A stretch of DNA of 64,000 bases from Bacillus oleivorans (GCF_900207585.1 NZ_OAOP01000007.1:62001-126000); one strand, 5' to 3'. Positions 1 to 9,948 are shown, numbered from the stretch's first letter. The notes: generated by a model not told the origin, from the letters alone. Made by a program: numbers and translations.

Positions 1-687
1 GATGATTATATCAAGGTAGCACTTAAACGAAACCTAGGATTAACGTCTAAGCAAAAATTATTTGGACAAATCCTGATATCCATTATTGTTTTTTGGATTA
101 TGAAAGACAATGGCATTTCTACGGAGATAGGAATACCATTTACGAATATAGAGTTTGAGCTTGGCTGGTTTTACGCTTTATTTATTATCTTTTGGTTAGT
201 TGGATTCTCCAATGCGGTTAATTTAACAGATGGAGTCGATGGATTATTATCTGGTACGGCAGCCATTGCATTTGGGGCCTTTGCTGTTCTCGCCTGGAAT
301 CAATCGCAAATGGAGGTCGCTATTTTTTCTGTGGCTGTAGTTGGGGCGGTTTTAGGCTTTCTTGTTTTTAATGCACACCCTGCAAAGGTGTTTATGGGGG
401 ATACCGGTTCATTGGCTCTTGGCGGGGCGATTGCGATGATCTCTATTTTGACTAAGCTAGAATTATTGCTTGTTTTAATTGGCGGCGTCTTCGTCATTGA
501 AACATTATCAGTAATACTGCAAGTTGCATCCTTTAAAACTACGGGTAAACGTATCTTTAAAATGAGCCCCCTTCATCATCACTATGAAATCGTCGGGTGG
601 TCAGAATGGAGAGTTGTTGTTACATTTTGGAGCGTAGGTCTGCTTTGTGCAGCCCTTGGCATCTATATTGAGGTGTGGGTGAGTTGA
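1..687 (+). CDS. mraY: MraY, phospho-N-acetylmuramoyl-pentapeptide transferase (5' partial)
   Basis: This integral membrane enzyme moves phospho-MurNAc-pentapeptide from UDP onto undecaprenyl phosphate to make lipid I. The window opens inside the gene: reading frame 1 is open from base 1 and begins DDYIKV, the Asp-rich loop conserved in MraY. Further marks are the [12 protein letters not shown] motif, the [12 protein letters not shown] motif with catalytic Asp residues, and the His-rich MSPLHHHYE motif near the C-terminus, among several hydrophobic helices. Roughly the N-terminal third is missing. The stop overlaps the start region of murD, as expected in the division and cell wall cluster. 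Identity is certain; only the start lies outside the window. Confidence 0.97.
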   Translation, partial: DDYIKVALKRNLGLTSKQKLFGQILISIIVFWIMKDNGISTEIGIPFTNIEFELGWFYALFIIFWLVGFSNAVNLTDGVDGLLSGTAAIAFGAFAVLAWNQSQMEVAIFSVAVVGAVLGFLVFNAHPAKVFMGDTGSLALGGAIAMISILTKLELLLVLIGGVFVIETLSVILQVASFKTTGKRIFKMSPLHHHYEIVGWSEWRVVVTFWSVGLLCAALGIYIEVWVS

Positions 688-2036
688 GAAAAATAAATAC
701 GTTTTTTCATAAAAAAATTCTTGTACTTGGGTTAGCAAAAAGCGGAGTCGGTGCTGCATCTCTGTTACACAAACTAGGTGCTTTCGTTACAGTCAATGAC
801 TTTAAACCTTTATCAGAAAACCCGGAAGCCCAAGGTCTCTTACAGGAAGGGATAAAAGTGATCTGCGGAAGTCATCCGATTGAATTATTGGATGAGGGAT
901 TTGAGTATATTGTTAAAAACCCAGGGATCCATTACGAGAATCCGCTCATAGAAGGGGCTATTAAAAGAGGAATTCCAGTAATAACAGAAGTAGAACTTGC
1001 CTATTTAGTGTCTGAGGCACCGTTTATTGCTATTACAGGTACAAACGGGAAAACAACAACAACTACGTTAATTTATGAAATGCTAAAAGCTGATGAAAAG
1101 CAGCCATTAATTGCCGGTAACATCGGTACTGTTGCATCGGATGTAGCTCAGGTCGCAACAAGCGATAATACGATTGTGATCGAGTTATCTTCTTTTCAGC
1201 TCATGGGAATTGAGCATTTTCAGCCGAAAATTTCAGTGCTGACGAACCTTTATGAAGCACACCTGGACTACCATCATTCAGTAAAAGCTTATTGGGAAGC
1301 AAAAGCAAATATTACGAAAAACCAAACTGAAAACGATTGGTTTATTTTTAATTCTGATCAGGATGTATGCTTGGCCATAGCTCATGAGAGTAAGGCAAGA
1401 CCTGTGCCGTTTTCAACAAAATCAAAGGTTGAAGATGGGGCTTATGTAGAAGATGGCTGGATTTATTTCTGTGGCGAGGCCATTATGAAATATAGGGATG
1501 TAGTTTTACCAGGAAGTCATAATCTCGAAAATATATTAGCCAGCATCAGTGCGGTCAAATTACATGGAGTGAGCAACCAGGCGATTCACAAAGTGCTGAC
1601 TAGCTTTTACGGAGTAAAACACCGGCTTCAGTATATCGATTCGATTGCAGGACGCAAGTTTTATAATGATTCAAAAGCTACCAATATTTTAGCGACAAAA
1701 AAAGCTTTAGAAGCCTTTGATCAGCCGATTATCTTGCTTGCAGGCGGACTGGACCGGGGTAACGAATTTGAAGAATTAATTCCAAGCTTGAAACATGTTA
1801 AAGCCACCATTACCTTTGGCGAAACTGCTCCAAAGATTGAAAGAGTAGCGAAAGAGGCAGGAATAGATTTAATTCAACGTGTCGATAATGTGGAAAAAGC
1901 GGTTCCACGAGCGTTTGAGATTTCGTCTGAAGGAGACGTTATTCTCTTGTCTCCAGCCTGTGCCAGTTGGGATCAATATAAAACTTTTGAAGTGCGTGGA
2001 GACATTTTTATAGACGCTGTGCATAAGCTTAAGTAA
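684..2036 (+). CDS. murD: MurD, UDP-MurNAc-L-Ala:D-Glu ligase
   Basis: Cytoplasmic ATP-dependent ligase that adds D-glutamate to UDP-MurNAc-L-Ala. The protein has the N-terminal UDP-binding Rossmann part ([22 protein letters not shown]), the Mur ligase P-loop GTNGKTTTT near residue 115, and the C-terminal ligase part ([18 protein letters not shown]). A GTG at 675 is also in frame, but the strong Shine-Dalgarno GAGGTG at 670-675 sits 8 bases before the TTG at 684. That TTG start gives 450 residues, close to the 451 of B. subtilis MurD. The gene overlaps the mraY stop by 4 bases, so the two are translationally coupled. Confidence 0.95.
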   Translation: MRKINTFFHKKILVLGLAKSGVGAASLLHKLGAFVTVNDFKPLSENPEAQGLLQEGIKVICGSHPIELLDEGFEYIVKNPGIHYENPLIEGAIKRGIPVITEVELAYLVSEAPFIAITGTNGKTTTTTLIYEMLKADEKQPLIAGNIGTVASDVAQVATSDNTIVIELSSFQLMGIEHFQPKISVLTNLYEAHLDYHHSVKAYWEAKANITKNQTENDWFIFNSDQDVCLAIAHESKARPVPFSTKSKVEDGAYVEDGWIYFCGEAIMKYRDVVLPGSHNLENILASISAVKLHGVSNQAIHKVLTSFYGVKHRLQYIDSIAGRKFYNDSKATNILATKKALEAFDQPIILLAGGLDRGNEFEELIPSLKHVKATITFGETAPKIERVAKEAGIDLIQRVDNVEKAVPRAFEISSEGDVILLSPACASWDQYKTFEVRGDIFIDAVHKLK

Positions 2037-2087
2037 GGGCTTGTCCGTATTCATTCGCCCTAATAAGCGTCTGTTGAGGTGTTCGCA

Positions 2088-3191
2088 TTGCCAACGTTGA
2101 AAAAATCCACACCAGATTTTTTATTAATACTTGTTACTTTAACCTTGCTAGCGGTCGGTTTAATCATGGTTTATAGTGCGAGTGCTGTCTGGGCAGAGTA
2201 TAAGTTTAACGACTCTTTCTTTTTTGCCAAGAGACAGCTGCTTTTTGCTGGGGTCGGTGTAGCCGCAATGTTTTTCATTATGAATATAGATTACTGGAAT
2301 TGGAGATCCTGGGCTAAAATCTTGGTTATTGTCTGTTTTGTCCTGCTGATTGCGGTATTAATTCCTGGTGTAGGTATGGTAAGGAATGGTTCGAGAAGCT
2401 GGATTGGAGTAGGTGCTTTTTCGATTCAGCCATCTGAATTTATGAAATTTGCCATGATTGTTTTTTTAGCTAAATTTTTAACGGACCGCCAGCGTTATAT
2501 TACAACCTTTAAACAAGGACTAGCTCCGTCTTTAGGTTTAGTTTTTCTTGCATTTGCTTTAATCATGCTCCAGCCTGATCTTGGGACTGGGACCGTTATG
2601 GTAGGAACCTGTGTCGTAATGATCTTCATTGCAGGGGCAAGGATCCGTCATTTTATCTTTTTAGGGTTAATCGGATTAGCTGGATTTGTTGCTTTAATTG
2701 CCTCGGCTCCCTACCGGATTCAAAGGATTACAAGCTTTCTCGATCCGTGGTCAGACCCGCTTGGAAGCGGATTTCAAATCATTCAATCCTTGTATGCGAT
2801 TGGTCCGGGTGGATTATTCGGGTTAGGATTGGGTCAAAGCCGGCAGAAATTTTTCTACTTGCCGGAACCTCAAACGGATTTTATATTTGCAATCATTTCG
2901 GAGGAACTTGGATTTATTGGGGGTTCTTTTGTTATTCTTTTGTTTGCCTTATTATTATGGAGAGGCATGCGCATTGCTCTAGGAGCACAAGATTTATACG
3001 GCAGCTTTTTAGCGGTTGGGATTATTGCGATGATTGCCATTCAAGTTATGATTAATATCGGTGTTGTCACGGGAATGATGCCTGTAACAGGTATCACACT
3101 GCCATTTTTAAGCTATGGCGGTTCATCTCTAACTCTAATGTTAATGGCAATTGGTGTTTTATTAAATGTAAGCAGGTATTCCCGGTATTAA
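2088..3191 (+). CDS. spoVE: SpoVE, SEDS-family glycan polymerase of the spore cortex
   Basis: Polytopic SEDS (FtsW/RodA/SpoVE) protein, a peptidoglycan glycosyltransferase partnered with a class B PBP during cortex synthesis. The sequence is almost colinear with B. subtilis SpoVE: about ten hydrophobic segments, MVYSASAVWAEYKF near the N-terminus, the NGSRSWIGVGAFSIQPSE loop, QPDLGTG, and the C-terminal LPFLSYGGSS. The TTG at 2088 is preferred because TGAGGTG at 2075-2081 makes a good ribosome site 6-8 bases upstream; an in-frame GTG at 2079 lies inside that site. The resulting length of 367 residues matches the family. It could also cover an FtsW-like role, but position and similarity favour SpoVE. 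In B. subtilis murG follows directly; here it does not. Confidence 0.94.
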   Translation: MPTLKKSTPDFLLILVTLTLLAVGLIMVYSASAVWAEYKFNDSFFFAKRQLLFAGVGVAAMFFIMNIDYWNWRSWAKILVIVCFVLLIAVLIPGVGMVRNGSRSWIGVGAFSIQPSEFMKFAMIVFLAKFLTDRQRYITTFKQGLAPSLGLVFLAFALIMLQPDLGTGTVMVGTCVVMIFIAGARIRHFIFLGLIGLAGFVALIASAPYRIQRITSFLDPWSDPLGSGFQIIQSLYAIGPGGLFGLGLGQSRQKFFYLPEPQTDFIFAIISEELGFIGGSFVILLFALLLWRGMRIALGAQDLYGSFLAVGIIAMIAIQVMINIGVVTGMMPVTGITLPFLSYGGSSLTLMLMAIGVLLNVSRYSRY

Positions 3192-3270
3192 AATGAGTCT
3201 GAAGTAACTTTACATTTTAATGACAATCGAAAATCAAGACTACTCTAAATAAAAAAATATAGTAAAATAG

Positions 3271-3319
3271 AAAAAGCGAGAAGGGGTAAATGATAATTCC
3301 TTATTTCTCGCTTTTTATT
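3271..3319 (+). terminator. Rho-independent terminator after spoVE
   Basis: A perfect 12-bp inverted repeat, AAAAAGCGAGAA at 3271-3282 and TTCTCGCTTTTT at 3305-3316, ends in a T run. It lies in the 353-bp gap between spoVE and murB and should end the mraY-murD-spoVE transcript. Apart from this and the promoter below I see nothing coding in the gap, and no recognisable murG remnant. Confidence 0.8.
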
Positions 3320-3411
3320 TTGTACATAAAATGATGTAAAATTGTAGTACAAAAATGATAGTTCCATTATTCTAAGAATATATGACTGATTAAAATATTC
3401 ATGATATACCT

Positions 3412-3440
3412 TTCACAGTGTAGAATGATTGCCGTATGAT
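3412..3440 (+). promoter_or_regulatory. Probable sigma-A promoter for murB-divIB-ylxWX-sbp
   Basis: TTCACA at 3412-3417 and TATGAT at 3435-3440 are separated by 17 bases; each hexamer has five of six consensus bases. The site lies after the spoVE terminator and about 100 bases before murB, so it gives the downstream half of the cluster its own promoter. Confidence 0.5.
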
Positions 3441-3544
3441 AACTATAGGCGTATGTTCTATAGTAAATGAAGAATGATTTAATAACAAATGGATACTCAG
3501 CTGTTTTTTATATATGATACAAGCTTGTTATGAGGTGAAAGTTG

Positions 3545-4453
3545 ATGAAACTACTAGATGAATTAAAGGCACTCGAGGTTGGAAATGTAAAAATAGATGA
3601 ACCAATGTCAAAGCATACAACTATAAAAATTGGGGGACCGGCAGAAATTTTTATTGAACCGTCCAACGTAGAAGCTCTAAATAAGATTATGGAAGTGATA
3701 CAGAAGCATAAATCCCCTTGGAGAGCAATAGGAAGGGGATCTAATCTGTTAGTCAAAGATGGCGGAATCGAAGGAGTAGTAATTAAGCTGGGCAAGGGTG
3801 TTGACCGGCTGGAGTGGTTAGACGACCAAACGATTCAAGTAGGGGGAGGCTTCTCATTAGTTTCACTTGCGACTCAGCTGAGCCGAAATGGCTTACACGG
3901 GATTCAATTTGCTGGGGGAATCCCAGGTTCGGTCGGCGGAGCTGTTTACATGAATGCTGGGGCCCATGGATCTGATATTTCGCAAATTTTAGTGAAAGCA
4001 CGGATTTTGTTTGAGGATGGCACGATTGAGTGGCTTTCTAATGAGGAAATGGAATTTTCATATAGAACTTCTGTGCTGCAAACGAAACGCCCAGGTATTG
4101 TCCTTGAAGCCGTTTTTCGATTAGTAGAAGGGTGTAAAGATCAGGCTCTCGAAGAAATGAAAAAATATAAGGACTACAGAAGAGACACACAGCCTTGGAG
4201 TTCTCCATGCGCTGGAAGTATTTTTAGAAATCCATTACCTAATTATGCCGGAAAGCTTGTCGAGGAGGCAGGATTAAAAGGACACCGTATTGGCGGTGCT
4301 CAAATTTCTGAGCTGCATGGAAACTTTATCGTAAATACAGGAAATGCAACGGCCGAGGATGTATTAGCCCTCATTCAGCATGTTAAGGATACGATCTATG
4401 ATAAATTTAAAATCCGGATGGAAACAGAGGTTGAAATAATCGGTAAAAAGTAG
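3545..4453 (+). CDS. murB: MurB, UDP-N-acetylenolpyruvoylglucosamine reductase
   Basis: FAD enzyme that uses NADPH to reduce UDP-GlcNAc-enolpyruvate to UDP-MurNAc. Visible marks are the FAD-binding region with IGRGSNLLV and [19 protein letters not shown], the YRTS motif, and the active-site region CAGSIFRNP. The C-terminal GNFIVNTG and ETEVEIIG complete a typical type II (short) MurB of about 302 residues. The ATG at 3545 is chosen over the TTG at 3542 because GAGGTG at 3532-3537 gives ideal spacing. In B. subtilis murG would sit directly upstream; here the neighbour is a terminator and a promoter. Confidence 0.96.
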   Translation: MKLLDELKALEVGNVKIDEPMSKHTTIKIGGPAEIFIEPSNVEALNKIMEVIQKHKSPWRAIGRGSNLLVKDGGIEGVVIKLGKGVDRLEWLDDQTIQVGGGFSLVSLATQLSRNGLHGIQFAGGIPGSVGGAVYMNAGAHGSDISQILVKARILFEDGTIEWLSNEEMEFSYRTSVLQTKRPGIVLEAVFRLVEGCKDQALEEMKKYKDYRRDTQPWSSPCAGSIFRNPLPNYAGKLVEEAGLKGHRIGGAQISELHGNFIVNTGNATAEDVLALIQHVKDTIYDKFKIRMETEVEIIGKK

Positions 4454-4520
4454 GGGATATTACGTTTCATTCATGAATCCCTATGTTATAATTTTTTCAT
4501 AACCAGGATGTGACAAGTGT

Positions 4521-4556
4521 AACGGCACACTGCTTGTGCCGTTGCTTTCTTGTTTT
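4521..4556 (+). terminator. Possible terminator between murB and divIB
   Basis: AACGGCAC at 4521-4528 pairs with GTGCCGTT at 4536-4543 around a 7-base loop. The following GCTTTCTTGTTTTT is only moderately T-rich, so this may be an attenuating hairpin rather than a strong terminator. Confidence 0.45.
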
Positions 4557-4605
4557 TAATAAATAGAAGTTTTATTGATTTATTCATACCTAATGAGGTG
4601 GTACC

Positions 4606-5442
4606 GTGGATAAGTCCAAGGTTGTTTCTTTAGAAGATCGGATCCCGAAAATCAAGAAGGAAAGAAGAAGAAAAGCTAATAGAAAAATTATTTTTATAAT
4701 CTTGATGTTTTTCTTGCTGATTGGATGTATTATTTACTTTCAATCCCCATTAAGTCATGTTCAAACGATCGAAGTAAATGGAAACGACCATGTAAAGGAA
4801 GCGGAAATCGTTACCCAATCCGGTTTATCTGCAAATGTGAATATATGGAGTTTAGATGAATCCGAAATTGCGAATAAAATCAGAGAAATCGATCAAATTC
4901 AAAACGCGTCTGTTTCGATAAAATGGCCCAATGATGTTTCGATTGAGGTTTCTGAGTGGAGAAGGGTTGCTTATTATAAAAAAGACCTTGAGTTTTTCCC
5001 TATTCTAGAGAACGGGGAAATGCTTAAGGAAAAAGAAGCATCTATCCCGGTGCATGCTCCCATCCTTTTTGAATTTGATGGCGGACAGGCCTTAGAAAAG
5101 ATGGTACAGGAATTGATTAAGCTTCCTCAAGAAGTTGTCAGGTCAATATCTGAAATTTATTTCACCCCAACTGATAATGATCCATATTCTCTTACAGTCT
5201 ATATGAATGATGGATTTGAGGTAAAAGCTACAATCCGCACTTTTTCGAAAAAGATGGTTCATTATCCATCTATTGCCAGCCAGTTGGACCCTTCGATAAA
5301 AGGCTATGTTGATTTGACGGTGGGGGCCTATTTCAGACCATACGAAACAGCCGAAACAGATGAAGAGGACCAAGAATTAGTCTTGGATGAAAATGAAGAA
5401 AGTCTTGAGGGGAATGATGAAGAAGTTGAAAGTGAAGGGTAG
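4606..5442 (+). CDS. divIB: DivIB (FtsQ-type) cell division protein
   Basis: Bitopic divisome protein that joins DivIC and FtsL. A basic cytoplasmic head (about residues 1-27, Lys/Arg-rich) is followed by one transmembrane helix (about 28-46), a POTRA domain starting near VQTIEVNGNDHV, and the FtsQ/DivIB beta domain ending near YVDLTVGAYFRPY. A strongly acidic, poorly conserved tail (EDEEDQ-type) ends the protein. The GTG start at 4606 follows GAGGTGG. At 278 residues it is slightly longer than the B. subtilis protein (263), the excess being mostly the acidic tail. Its 3' end overlaps ylxW. Confidence 0.93.
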   Translation: MDKSKVVSLEDRIPKIKKERRRKANRKIIFIILMFFLLIGCIIYFQSPLSHVQTIEVNGNDHVKEAEIVTQSGLSANVNIWSLDESEIANKIREIDQIQNASVSIKWPNDVSIEVSEWRRVAYYKKDLEFFPILENGEMLKEKEASIPVHAPILFEFDGGQALEKMVQELIKLPQEVVRSISEIYFTPTDNDPYSLTVYMNDGFEVKATIRTFSKKMVHYPSIASQLDPSIKGYVDLTVGAYFRPYETAETDEEDQELVLDENEESLEGNDEEVESEG

Positions 5443-6121
5443 GTATGTCATTATTTCTCTGGTTACTTTAGTATTAGGATACATATTGGCTTTTTCATAT
5501 GACCAAACCCAAAACAAGCGTGAGACTGTTCCGATAACATCGGATCAATGGGGACGGGAGCTCGACTTAAGAAATGAGTTAGTTGAACTGGAAGAAGCCA
5601 ATCGAAAGCTGCAGCAAGAGTTAGCAGATAAACAAATGCATGTGGTAAATATAGAAGAGGAATTGTCTAACAAGGCGATTGTATACTCTAATTTGGCAGA
5701 GGAAATTCAAAAGTACCGGATGTTTCTCGGGAAAATAAAAGTAGAAGGCTCAGGTGTTCAAGTTACACTTGAAGATTCCAATTATAATCCAAGCACAGAT
5801 AACATAAGTGATTATATTGTCCATGAACAGCAAGTTTTCCGGGTCATTAGCGAATTATATGTTTCAGGTGCTCAGGCGGTAGCGGTAAATGGTCAGAGGC
5901 TCAAGGCTGATTCGTATATTGTTTGTGACGGTCCGGTTATTACAGTCGACGGAAAGCAATTTAATGCGCCATTTGTGATTTCGGCCATTGGTGATTCAGA
6001 TACCCTGTTTTCAGCGTTGAACTTAAATGGCGGTGTAATTGATGTGTTAGCTTCGGAAAATATCGTCGTAACTCTAGAAAAAGCAGATCATATCGTAATG
6101 GAGCCAATTCTCGGCAGCTGA
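5417..6121 (+). CDS. ylxW: YlxW, DUF881 family membrane-anchored protein
   Basis: Member of the DUF881 family, which always accompanies division genes in Bacillus; its molecular role is not established. An N-terminal transmembrane or signal-anchor segment (VIISLVTLVLGYILAF) leads into a coiled coil (about residues 40-85, rich in Glu/Leu/Lys) and the conserved DUF881 fold with DNISDYIVHEQQVFRVISEL and AVAVNGQRL. The start is uncertain: ATG codons lie at 5387, 5414 and 5417, and the GAGGGG at 5407-5412 best serves the last. From it the protein has 234 residues, similar to the B. subtilis length. It overlaps divIB by 26 bases. Confidence 0.87.
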   Translation: MKKLKVKGRYVIISLVTLVLGYILAFSYDQTQNKRETVPITSDQWGRELDLRNELVELEEANRKLQQELADKQMHVVNIEEELSNKAIVYSNLAEEIQKYRMFLGKIKVEGSGVQVTLEDSNYNPSTDNISDYIVHEQQVFRVISELYVSGAQAVAVNGQRLKADSYIVCDGPVITVDGKQFNAPFVISAIGDSDTLFSALNLNGGVIDVLASENIVVTLEKADHIVMEPILGS

Positions 6122-6173
6122 TTTTTAGCCTATTTTAGTTACAAGCGTTCACATAAAATGAAGGATGATCATT

Positions 6174-6884
6174 TTGAAGAAGAGTATGATTATTTTTTCA
6201 CTTGTCACCCTCTTAATCGGTTTTATGGTTGCAATTCAATTCAGAACTATTCAAGAGCCGGTACAAAGGGATACAAGGGATACTTGGGAAGTACGCGAAC
6301 TTATTATTCAGGAAAAAGAATTGCAATCTGAACTGATTCGTGAGATCAGACAGATTGAAGAAAAATTAGCACAATATGAAGAAACTCAAGCGCAGGATGA
6401 ACTGGAAGTGCTAAACACCACTTTAGATGAATTTAAAGTTGAAGCAGGTTTAACTGAATACTCTGGTCCTGGACTAATTATTTCAATCACACCTTATTTT
6501 CAAGGGATTGACCTTGGTCAGGAAGCCGTTGTATTAACGCCCGAACTGTTAAAAAAGCTTATTAATGAATTATATATGTACGGTGCTGAACATATTTCCA
6601 TCCAAGGGCAAAGATTAATCAGTACATCTGTAATCAGGGATATAAATAACGAGACAAAAGTTGACGGCCTGCCTCTTAATCGATTCCCGATTGAGATTAA
6701 ACTCGTTGCAGAAAACGAAGAACTGGCTGAAAAAGTGTATAACCGAATTCAAGCCTCCAACCTGGAGGATGAGTTTTTTGTAGAAGATCTTAGATTTTCG
6801 GTTTCGAATGTAATGGATGAAGTAGAGCTGCCAGCTTATCTCGATTCGATTGAGATAGGAAATATGAAGCCTGCTGAGGAATAA
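6174..6884 (+). CDS. ylxX: YlxX, second DUF881 family protein
   Basis: Paralogue of the upstream ylxW product. One N-terminal hydrophobic anchor (MIIFSLVTLLIGFMVAI), the RDTRDTWEVREL motif, a coiled-coil stretch and the DUF881 domain with AGLTEYSGPGLIISI and MYGAEHISIQGQRLI are all present. A TTG at 6174 is 8 bases after AAGGAT and matches the B. subtilis N-terminus better than the in-frame ATG at 6165, which lies inside the ribosome site. Function in division is inferred only from conserved location. Confidence 0.87.
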   Translation: MKKSMIIFSLVTLLIGFMVAIQFRTIQEPVQRDTRDTWEVRELIIQEKELQSELIREIRQIEEKLAQYEETQAQDELEVLNTTLDEFKVEAGLTEYSGPGLIISITPYFQGIDLGQEAVVLTPELLKKLINELYMYGAEHISIQGQRLISTSVIRDINNETKVDGLPLNRFPIEIKLVAENEELAEKVYNRIQASNLEDEFFVEDLRFSVSNVMDEVELPAYLDSIEIGNMKPAEE

Positions 6885-6898
6885 GGAGGACTAAACGT

Positions 6899-7261
6899 AT
6901 GTGGCTTCCCCTATTTGGTCTTATTGCTGGGGTAGTACTTGGTTTTTTAACAGACATCAAAATACCGGAAGAATACTCTAATTATCTATCAATTGCGGTT
7001 CTGGCAGCTCTGGATACTTTATTCGGAGGAATCCGTGCACATCTGCAGAATGTGTATGATGAAAAGGTGTTTGTGTCTGGATTTTTTTTCAATATTATCC
7101 TTGCTGCAAGTTTAGCTTTTCTAGGTGTCCATCTTGGTGTAGACTTGTATTTAGCAGCTATATTTGCGTTTGGTGTCCGACTATTCCAAAATATTGCAGT
7201 GATTAGACGGATACTCATCAATAATTGGACAAGCAGACATGAAAAAAAAGAAAAAATTTAA
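6899..7261 (+). CDS. sbp: Sbp, small basic membrane protein (DUF1290)
   Basis: A 120-residue protein with about three or four hydrophobic helices and basic C-terminal tail (RHEKKEKI), matching the small basic protein family found between ylxX and ftsA in Bacilli. The segment PEEYSNYLSIAVLAALD and the FGGIRA loop are family hallmarks. An excellent ribosome site, AAGGAGG, lies just before the ATG. Its function is unknown. Confidence 0.92.
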   Translation: MWLPLFGLIAGVVLGFLTDIKIPEEYSNYLSIAVLAALDTLFGGIRAHLQNVYDEKVFVSGFFFNIILAASLAFLGVHLGVDLYLAAIFAFGVRLFQNIAVIRRILINNWTSRHEKKEKI

Positions 7262-7271
7262 ATTGTTGTAG

Positions 7272-7296
7272 AGGGAAATTCCATTATTTGACGAAT
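7272..7296 (+). promoter_or_regulatory. Possible sigma-H promoter before ftsA
   Basis: The 110-base gap before ftsA contains AGGGAAATT at 7272-7280 and GACGAAT at 7290-7296, resembling sigma-H elements (AGGAWWW and RNNGAAT), but the spacer is about one base short. B. subtilis ftsAZ does carry a sigma-H promoter here, which is the main reason for the call. Confidence 0.3.
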
Positions 7297-7371
7297 ATTT
7301 TAAGAATAATAGGTAAATAAGGTTTAATTGTTGTTCTAACATAGAATAGGAGTTAAGGAGGTGCCATTAGA

Positions 7372-8655
7372 ATGAACAGCAATGAATATTATGTTAGCTT
7401 AGACATCGGTACATCCACCGTAAAAGTCATAATTGGCGAGATGGTGAATGACTCTTTAAATATTATCGGAGTTGGTCATGTTAAATCTGAAGGTCTACGT
7501 AAAGGATCCATTGTAGATATAGATGAAACCGTTCATTCAATTAGAAAGGCTATTGAACAAGCTGAACGAATGATAGGGATGACCATTCGTGATGTCATAG
7601 TAGGTATTTCTGGGAACCATGTAATGCTGCAAAGGTCACATGGAGTTGTTGCGGTTTCGAGTGATAATCGGGAAATTACAAATGAGGATATCGCAAGAGT
7701 TATGGATGCTGCACAAGTTGTATCGATTCCGCCAGAAAGAGAGATTATTAACATAATTCCCAATCAGTTTATTGTCGATGGACTCGATGAAATTAATGAT
7801 CCCCGTGGCATGATTGGTGTCAGACTTGAAATGGAAGGCACCATCATAACAGGATCAAAAACGTTACTACATAATTTACTGCGGTGCGTGGAGAAAGCAG
7901 GATTAAATATCGTTGATATCGTCCTTCAGCCGCTGGCTGCAGGCGCACTGGCTCTTTCAAAAGACGAGAAAAATATGGGTGTCGTATTAGTGGATATAGG
8001 TGGCGGATCTACTTCGATTTCCTATTTTGAAAATGGCAGTCTGGCAGCCACTTCCGTTCTTCCTGTTGGAGGAGACCATATTACAAAGGATCTGTCTATT
8101 GGACTTAAAACGACGACTGAAAATGCAGAAGAAGTTAAAATTAAATATGGACATGCTTTTTACGATGATGCATCCGAAGATGAAGTATTTAGTGTCCCTA
8201 TTATCGGAAGTGACCAGCATCAGCAATTTAATCAACTGGAAATATCCGATATTATTGAAGCGAGACTGGAAGAAATATTTGACTTAATCCAGCATGATTT
8301 AAGACGAATGGGCGTTCGGGATGTGCCTGGGGGATACGTTTTATCTGGAGGGGTCGCGAATTTGCCAGGAGTACTAGAGCTTGCTCAGGTAGTTTTTCAA
8401 AATCGAGTAAGAGTTGCCATTCCTGATTACATCGGTGTAAGAGAACCACAATATACAACAGCGGTTGGTTTAATCAAGTATGCCTATAAGAGTGCTAGAT
8501 TACTAGGAAGAAATGTCGGTACTGGACATGCACCAGTTGAAGTGGTTGAAAAACGACAGCCTTCTAAACCTCAAGGAAAATCAAAAGCACCGAATGAATC
8601 CCAGGACAAAATGTCATCAAAGATGAAGAAGTTCCTTGGTTATTTCTTCGAATAA
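7372..8655 (+). CDS. ftsA: FtsA, actin-like Z-ring membrane tether
   Basis: Actin-fold ATPase that links FtsZ filaments to the membrane and recruits the divisome. The N-terminal phosphate-1 motif (SLDIGTSTVKVIIGE), the SHS2-type 1C domain in the first half, the phosphate-2 motif (VVLVDIGGGSTSI) and the adenosine motif (GGYVLSGGVANLPG) appear in order. The C-terminus ends in an amphipathic helix (MKKFLGYFFE), the membrane-targeting sequence. AAGGAGGTG precedes the ATG. It is paired with ftsZ 40 bases downstream, as in all Bacilli. Confidence 0.97.
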   Translation: MNSNEYYVSLDIGTSTVKVIIGEMVNDSLNIIGVGHVKSEGLRKGSIVDIDETVHSIRKAIEQAERMIGMTIRDVIVGISGNHVMLQRSHGVVAVSSDNREITNEDIARVMDAAQVVSIPPEREIINIIPNQFIVDGLDEINDPRGMIGVRLEMEGTIITGSKTLLHNLLRCVEKAGLNIVDIVLQPLAAGALALSKDEKNMGVVLVDIGGGSTSISYFENGSLAATSVLPVGGDHITKDLSIGLKTTTENAEEVKIKYGHAFYDDASEDEVFSVPIIGSDQHQQFNQLEISDIIEARLEEIFDLIQHDLRRMGVRDVPGGYVLSGGVANLPGVLELAQVVFQNRVRVAIPDYIGVREPQYTTAVGLIKYAYKSARLLGRNVGTGHAPVEVVEKRQPSKPQGKSKAPNESQDKMSSKMKKFLGYFFE

Positions 8656-8695
8656 AACTCTTCATGGAAATATGTGAAATTTAGGAGGATATGTC

Positions 8696-9838
8696 ATGTT
8701 TGAATATGAAACAGATTTAGACCAACTGGCTACGATAAAAGTAATCGGCGTCGGTGGCGGCGGAAACAATGCAGTAAACCGGATGATTGAACATGGGGTC
8801 CAAGGTGTTGAATTTATTGCGGTCAACACAGATGCCCAGGCACTGAATCTGTCAAAAGCAGAAGTCAAAATGCAAATTGGCGGAAAACTAACAAGAGGGC
8901 TTGGAGCCGGAGCAAATCCTGAGGTCGGAAAAAAAGCTGCTGAAGAAAGCAGAGAGCAGCTTGAAGAAGTGCTAAAGGGAGCCGACATGGTGTTTGTTAC
9001 GGCTGGAATGGGCGGTGGTACAGGAACTGGAGCAGCTCCTGTTATTGCTCAAATTGCCAGAGATCTTGGCGCCTTAACAGTAGGTGTTGTGACAAGACCA
9101 TTTACTTTTGAAGGCAGAAAGAGATCCAATCAAGCTGCTGGCGGTATTTCTGCGATGAAGGAGTCGGTTGATACCCTAATCGTCATTCCAAATGACCGTT
9201 TGCTTGAAATTGTTGATAAGAGCACGCCAATGCTTGAAGCATTCCGTGAAGCAGATAATGTACTTCGTCAAGGGGTACAAGGTATTTCTGACTTAATCGC
9301 TGTCCCTGGGTTAATTAACCTAGACTTTGCCGATGTTAAAACGATTATGTCTAACAAAGGTTCCGCATTGATGGGTATCGGGGTAGCAACAGGCGAAAAC
9401 AGAGCGGCAGAAGCTGCGAAAAAGGCGATATCGAGTCCGTTGTTGGAAACTTCGATTGACGGGGCACAAGGGGTTCTTATGAACATCACAGGTGGCTCAA
9501 ACTTAAGTTTATACGAAGTCCAAGAAGCAGCAGACATTGTTGCCTCTGCATCTGATCAGGACGTAAATATGATTTTCGGATCTGTTATCAATGAAAATCT
9601 AAAGGATGAAATCGTGGTAACAGTTATTGCAACTGGTTTTAATGAGGAAGTTGCCCAGCCAAAACCAAGTCGTCCTGCCTTTGGACAAATGAAGCCAAAT
9701 TCAAATGTTCAACCAAGACGTGAACAGCGTAAAGAAGAGTACACTCCTGAACCGCCACGTTCTAACACATCATCACAACAGGTCGAAGAAACGCTGGATA
9801 TTCCAACATTCTTGAGAAATCGGAATAGAAGAAGATAG
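8696..9838 (+). CDS. ftsZ: FtsZ, tubulin-like division GTPase
   Basis: Forms the cytokinetic Z-ring. The GTP-binding [11 protein letters not shown] and the tubulin signature [11 protein letters not shown] are intact, as is the T7 synergy region ([19 protein letters not shown]). After the globular core (about 315 residues) comes a variable linker rich in Pro/Arg/Gln, and the conserved C-terminal peptide ([14 protein letters not shown]) that binds FtsA, SepF and other partners. The length of 380 is normal. A strong AGGAGG is found upstream of the ATG. Confidence 0.98.
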   Translation: MFEYETDLDQLATIKVIGVGGGGNNAVNRMIEHGVQGVEFIAVNTDAQALNLSKAEVKMQIGGKLTRGLGAGANPEVGKKAAEESREQLEEVLKGADMVFVTAGMGGGTGTGAAPVIAQIARDLGALTVGVVTRPFTFEGRKRSNQAAGGISAMKESVDTLIVIPNDRLLEIVDKSTPMLEAFREADNVLRQGVQGISDLIAVPGLINLDFADVKTIMSNKGSALMGIGVATGENRAAEAAKKAISSPLLETSIDGAQGVLMNITGGSNLSLYEVQEAADIVASASDQDVNMIFGSVINENLKDEIVVTVIATGFNEEVAQPKPSRPAFGQMKPNSNVQPRREQRKEEYTPEPPRSNTSSQQVEETLDIPTFLRNRNRRR

Positions 9839-9846
9839 ATGCTTTT

Positions 9847-9897
9847 AGGGTTGTCTCACAAAGTCACATTACGGTGGTTTTGTAGGCAGCCTTTTTA
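9847..9897 (+). terminator. Imperfect terminator hairpin after ftsZ
   Basis: AGGGTTGTCTCACAAAGTCAC can fold back on GTGGTTTTGTAGGCAGCCT, with several mismatches and G-U pairs, followed directly by TTTTT. It sits 10 bases after the ftsZ stop. Confidence 0.5.
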
Positions 9898-9948
9898 TAT
9901 TGGAATTAGATCATTTGACATTAAGCCTGCTCGATTGACATGATTTCC

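Noticed and set aside
3192-3544. A murG pseudogene in the spoVE-murB gap
   Set aside because: The gap is too short and shows only a terminator and promoter-like sequence; no MurG motif was found in any frame.
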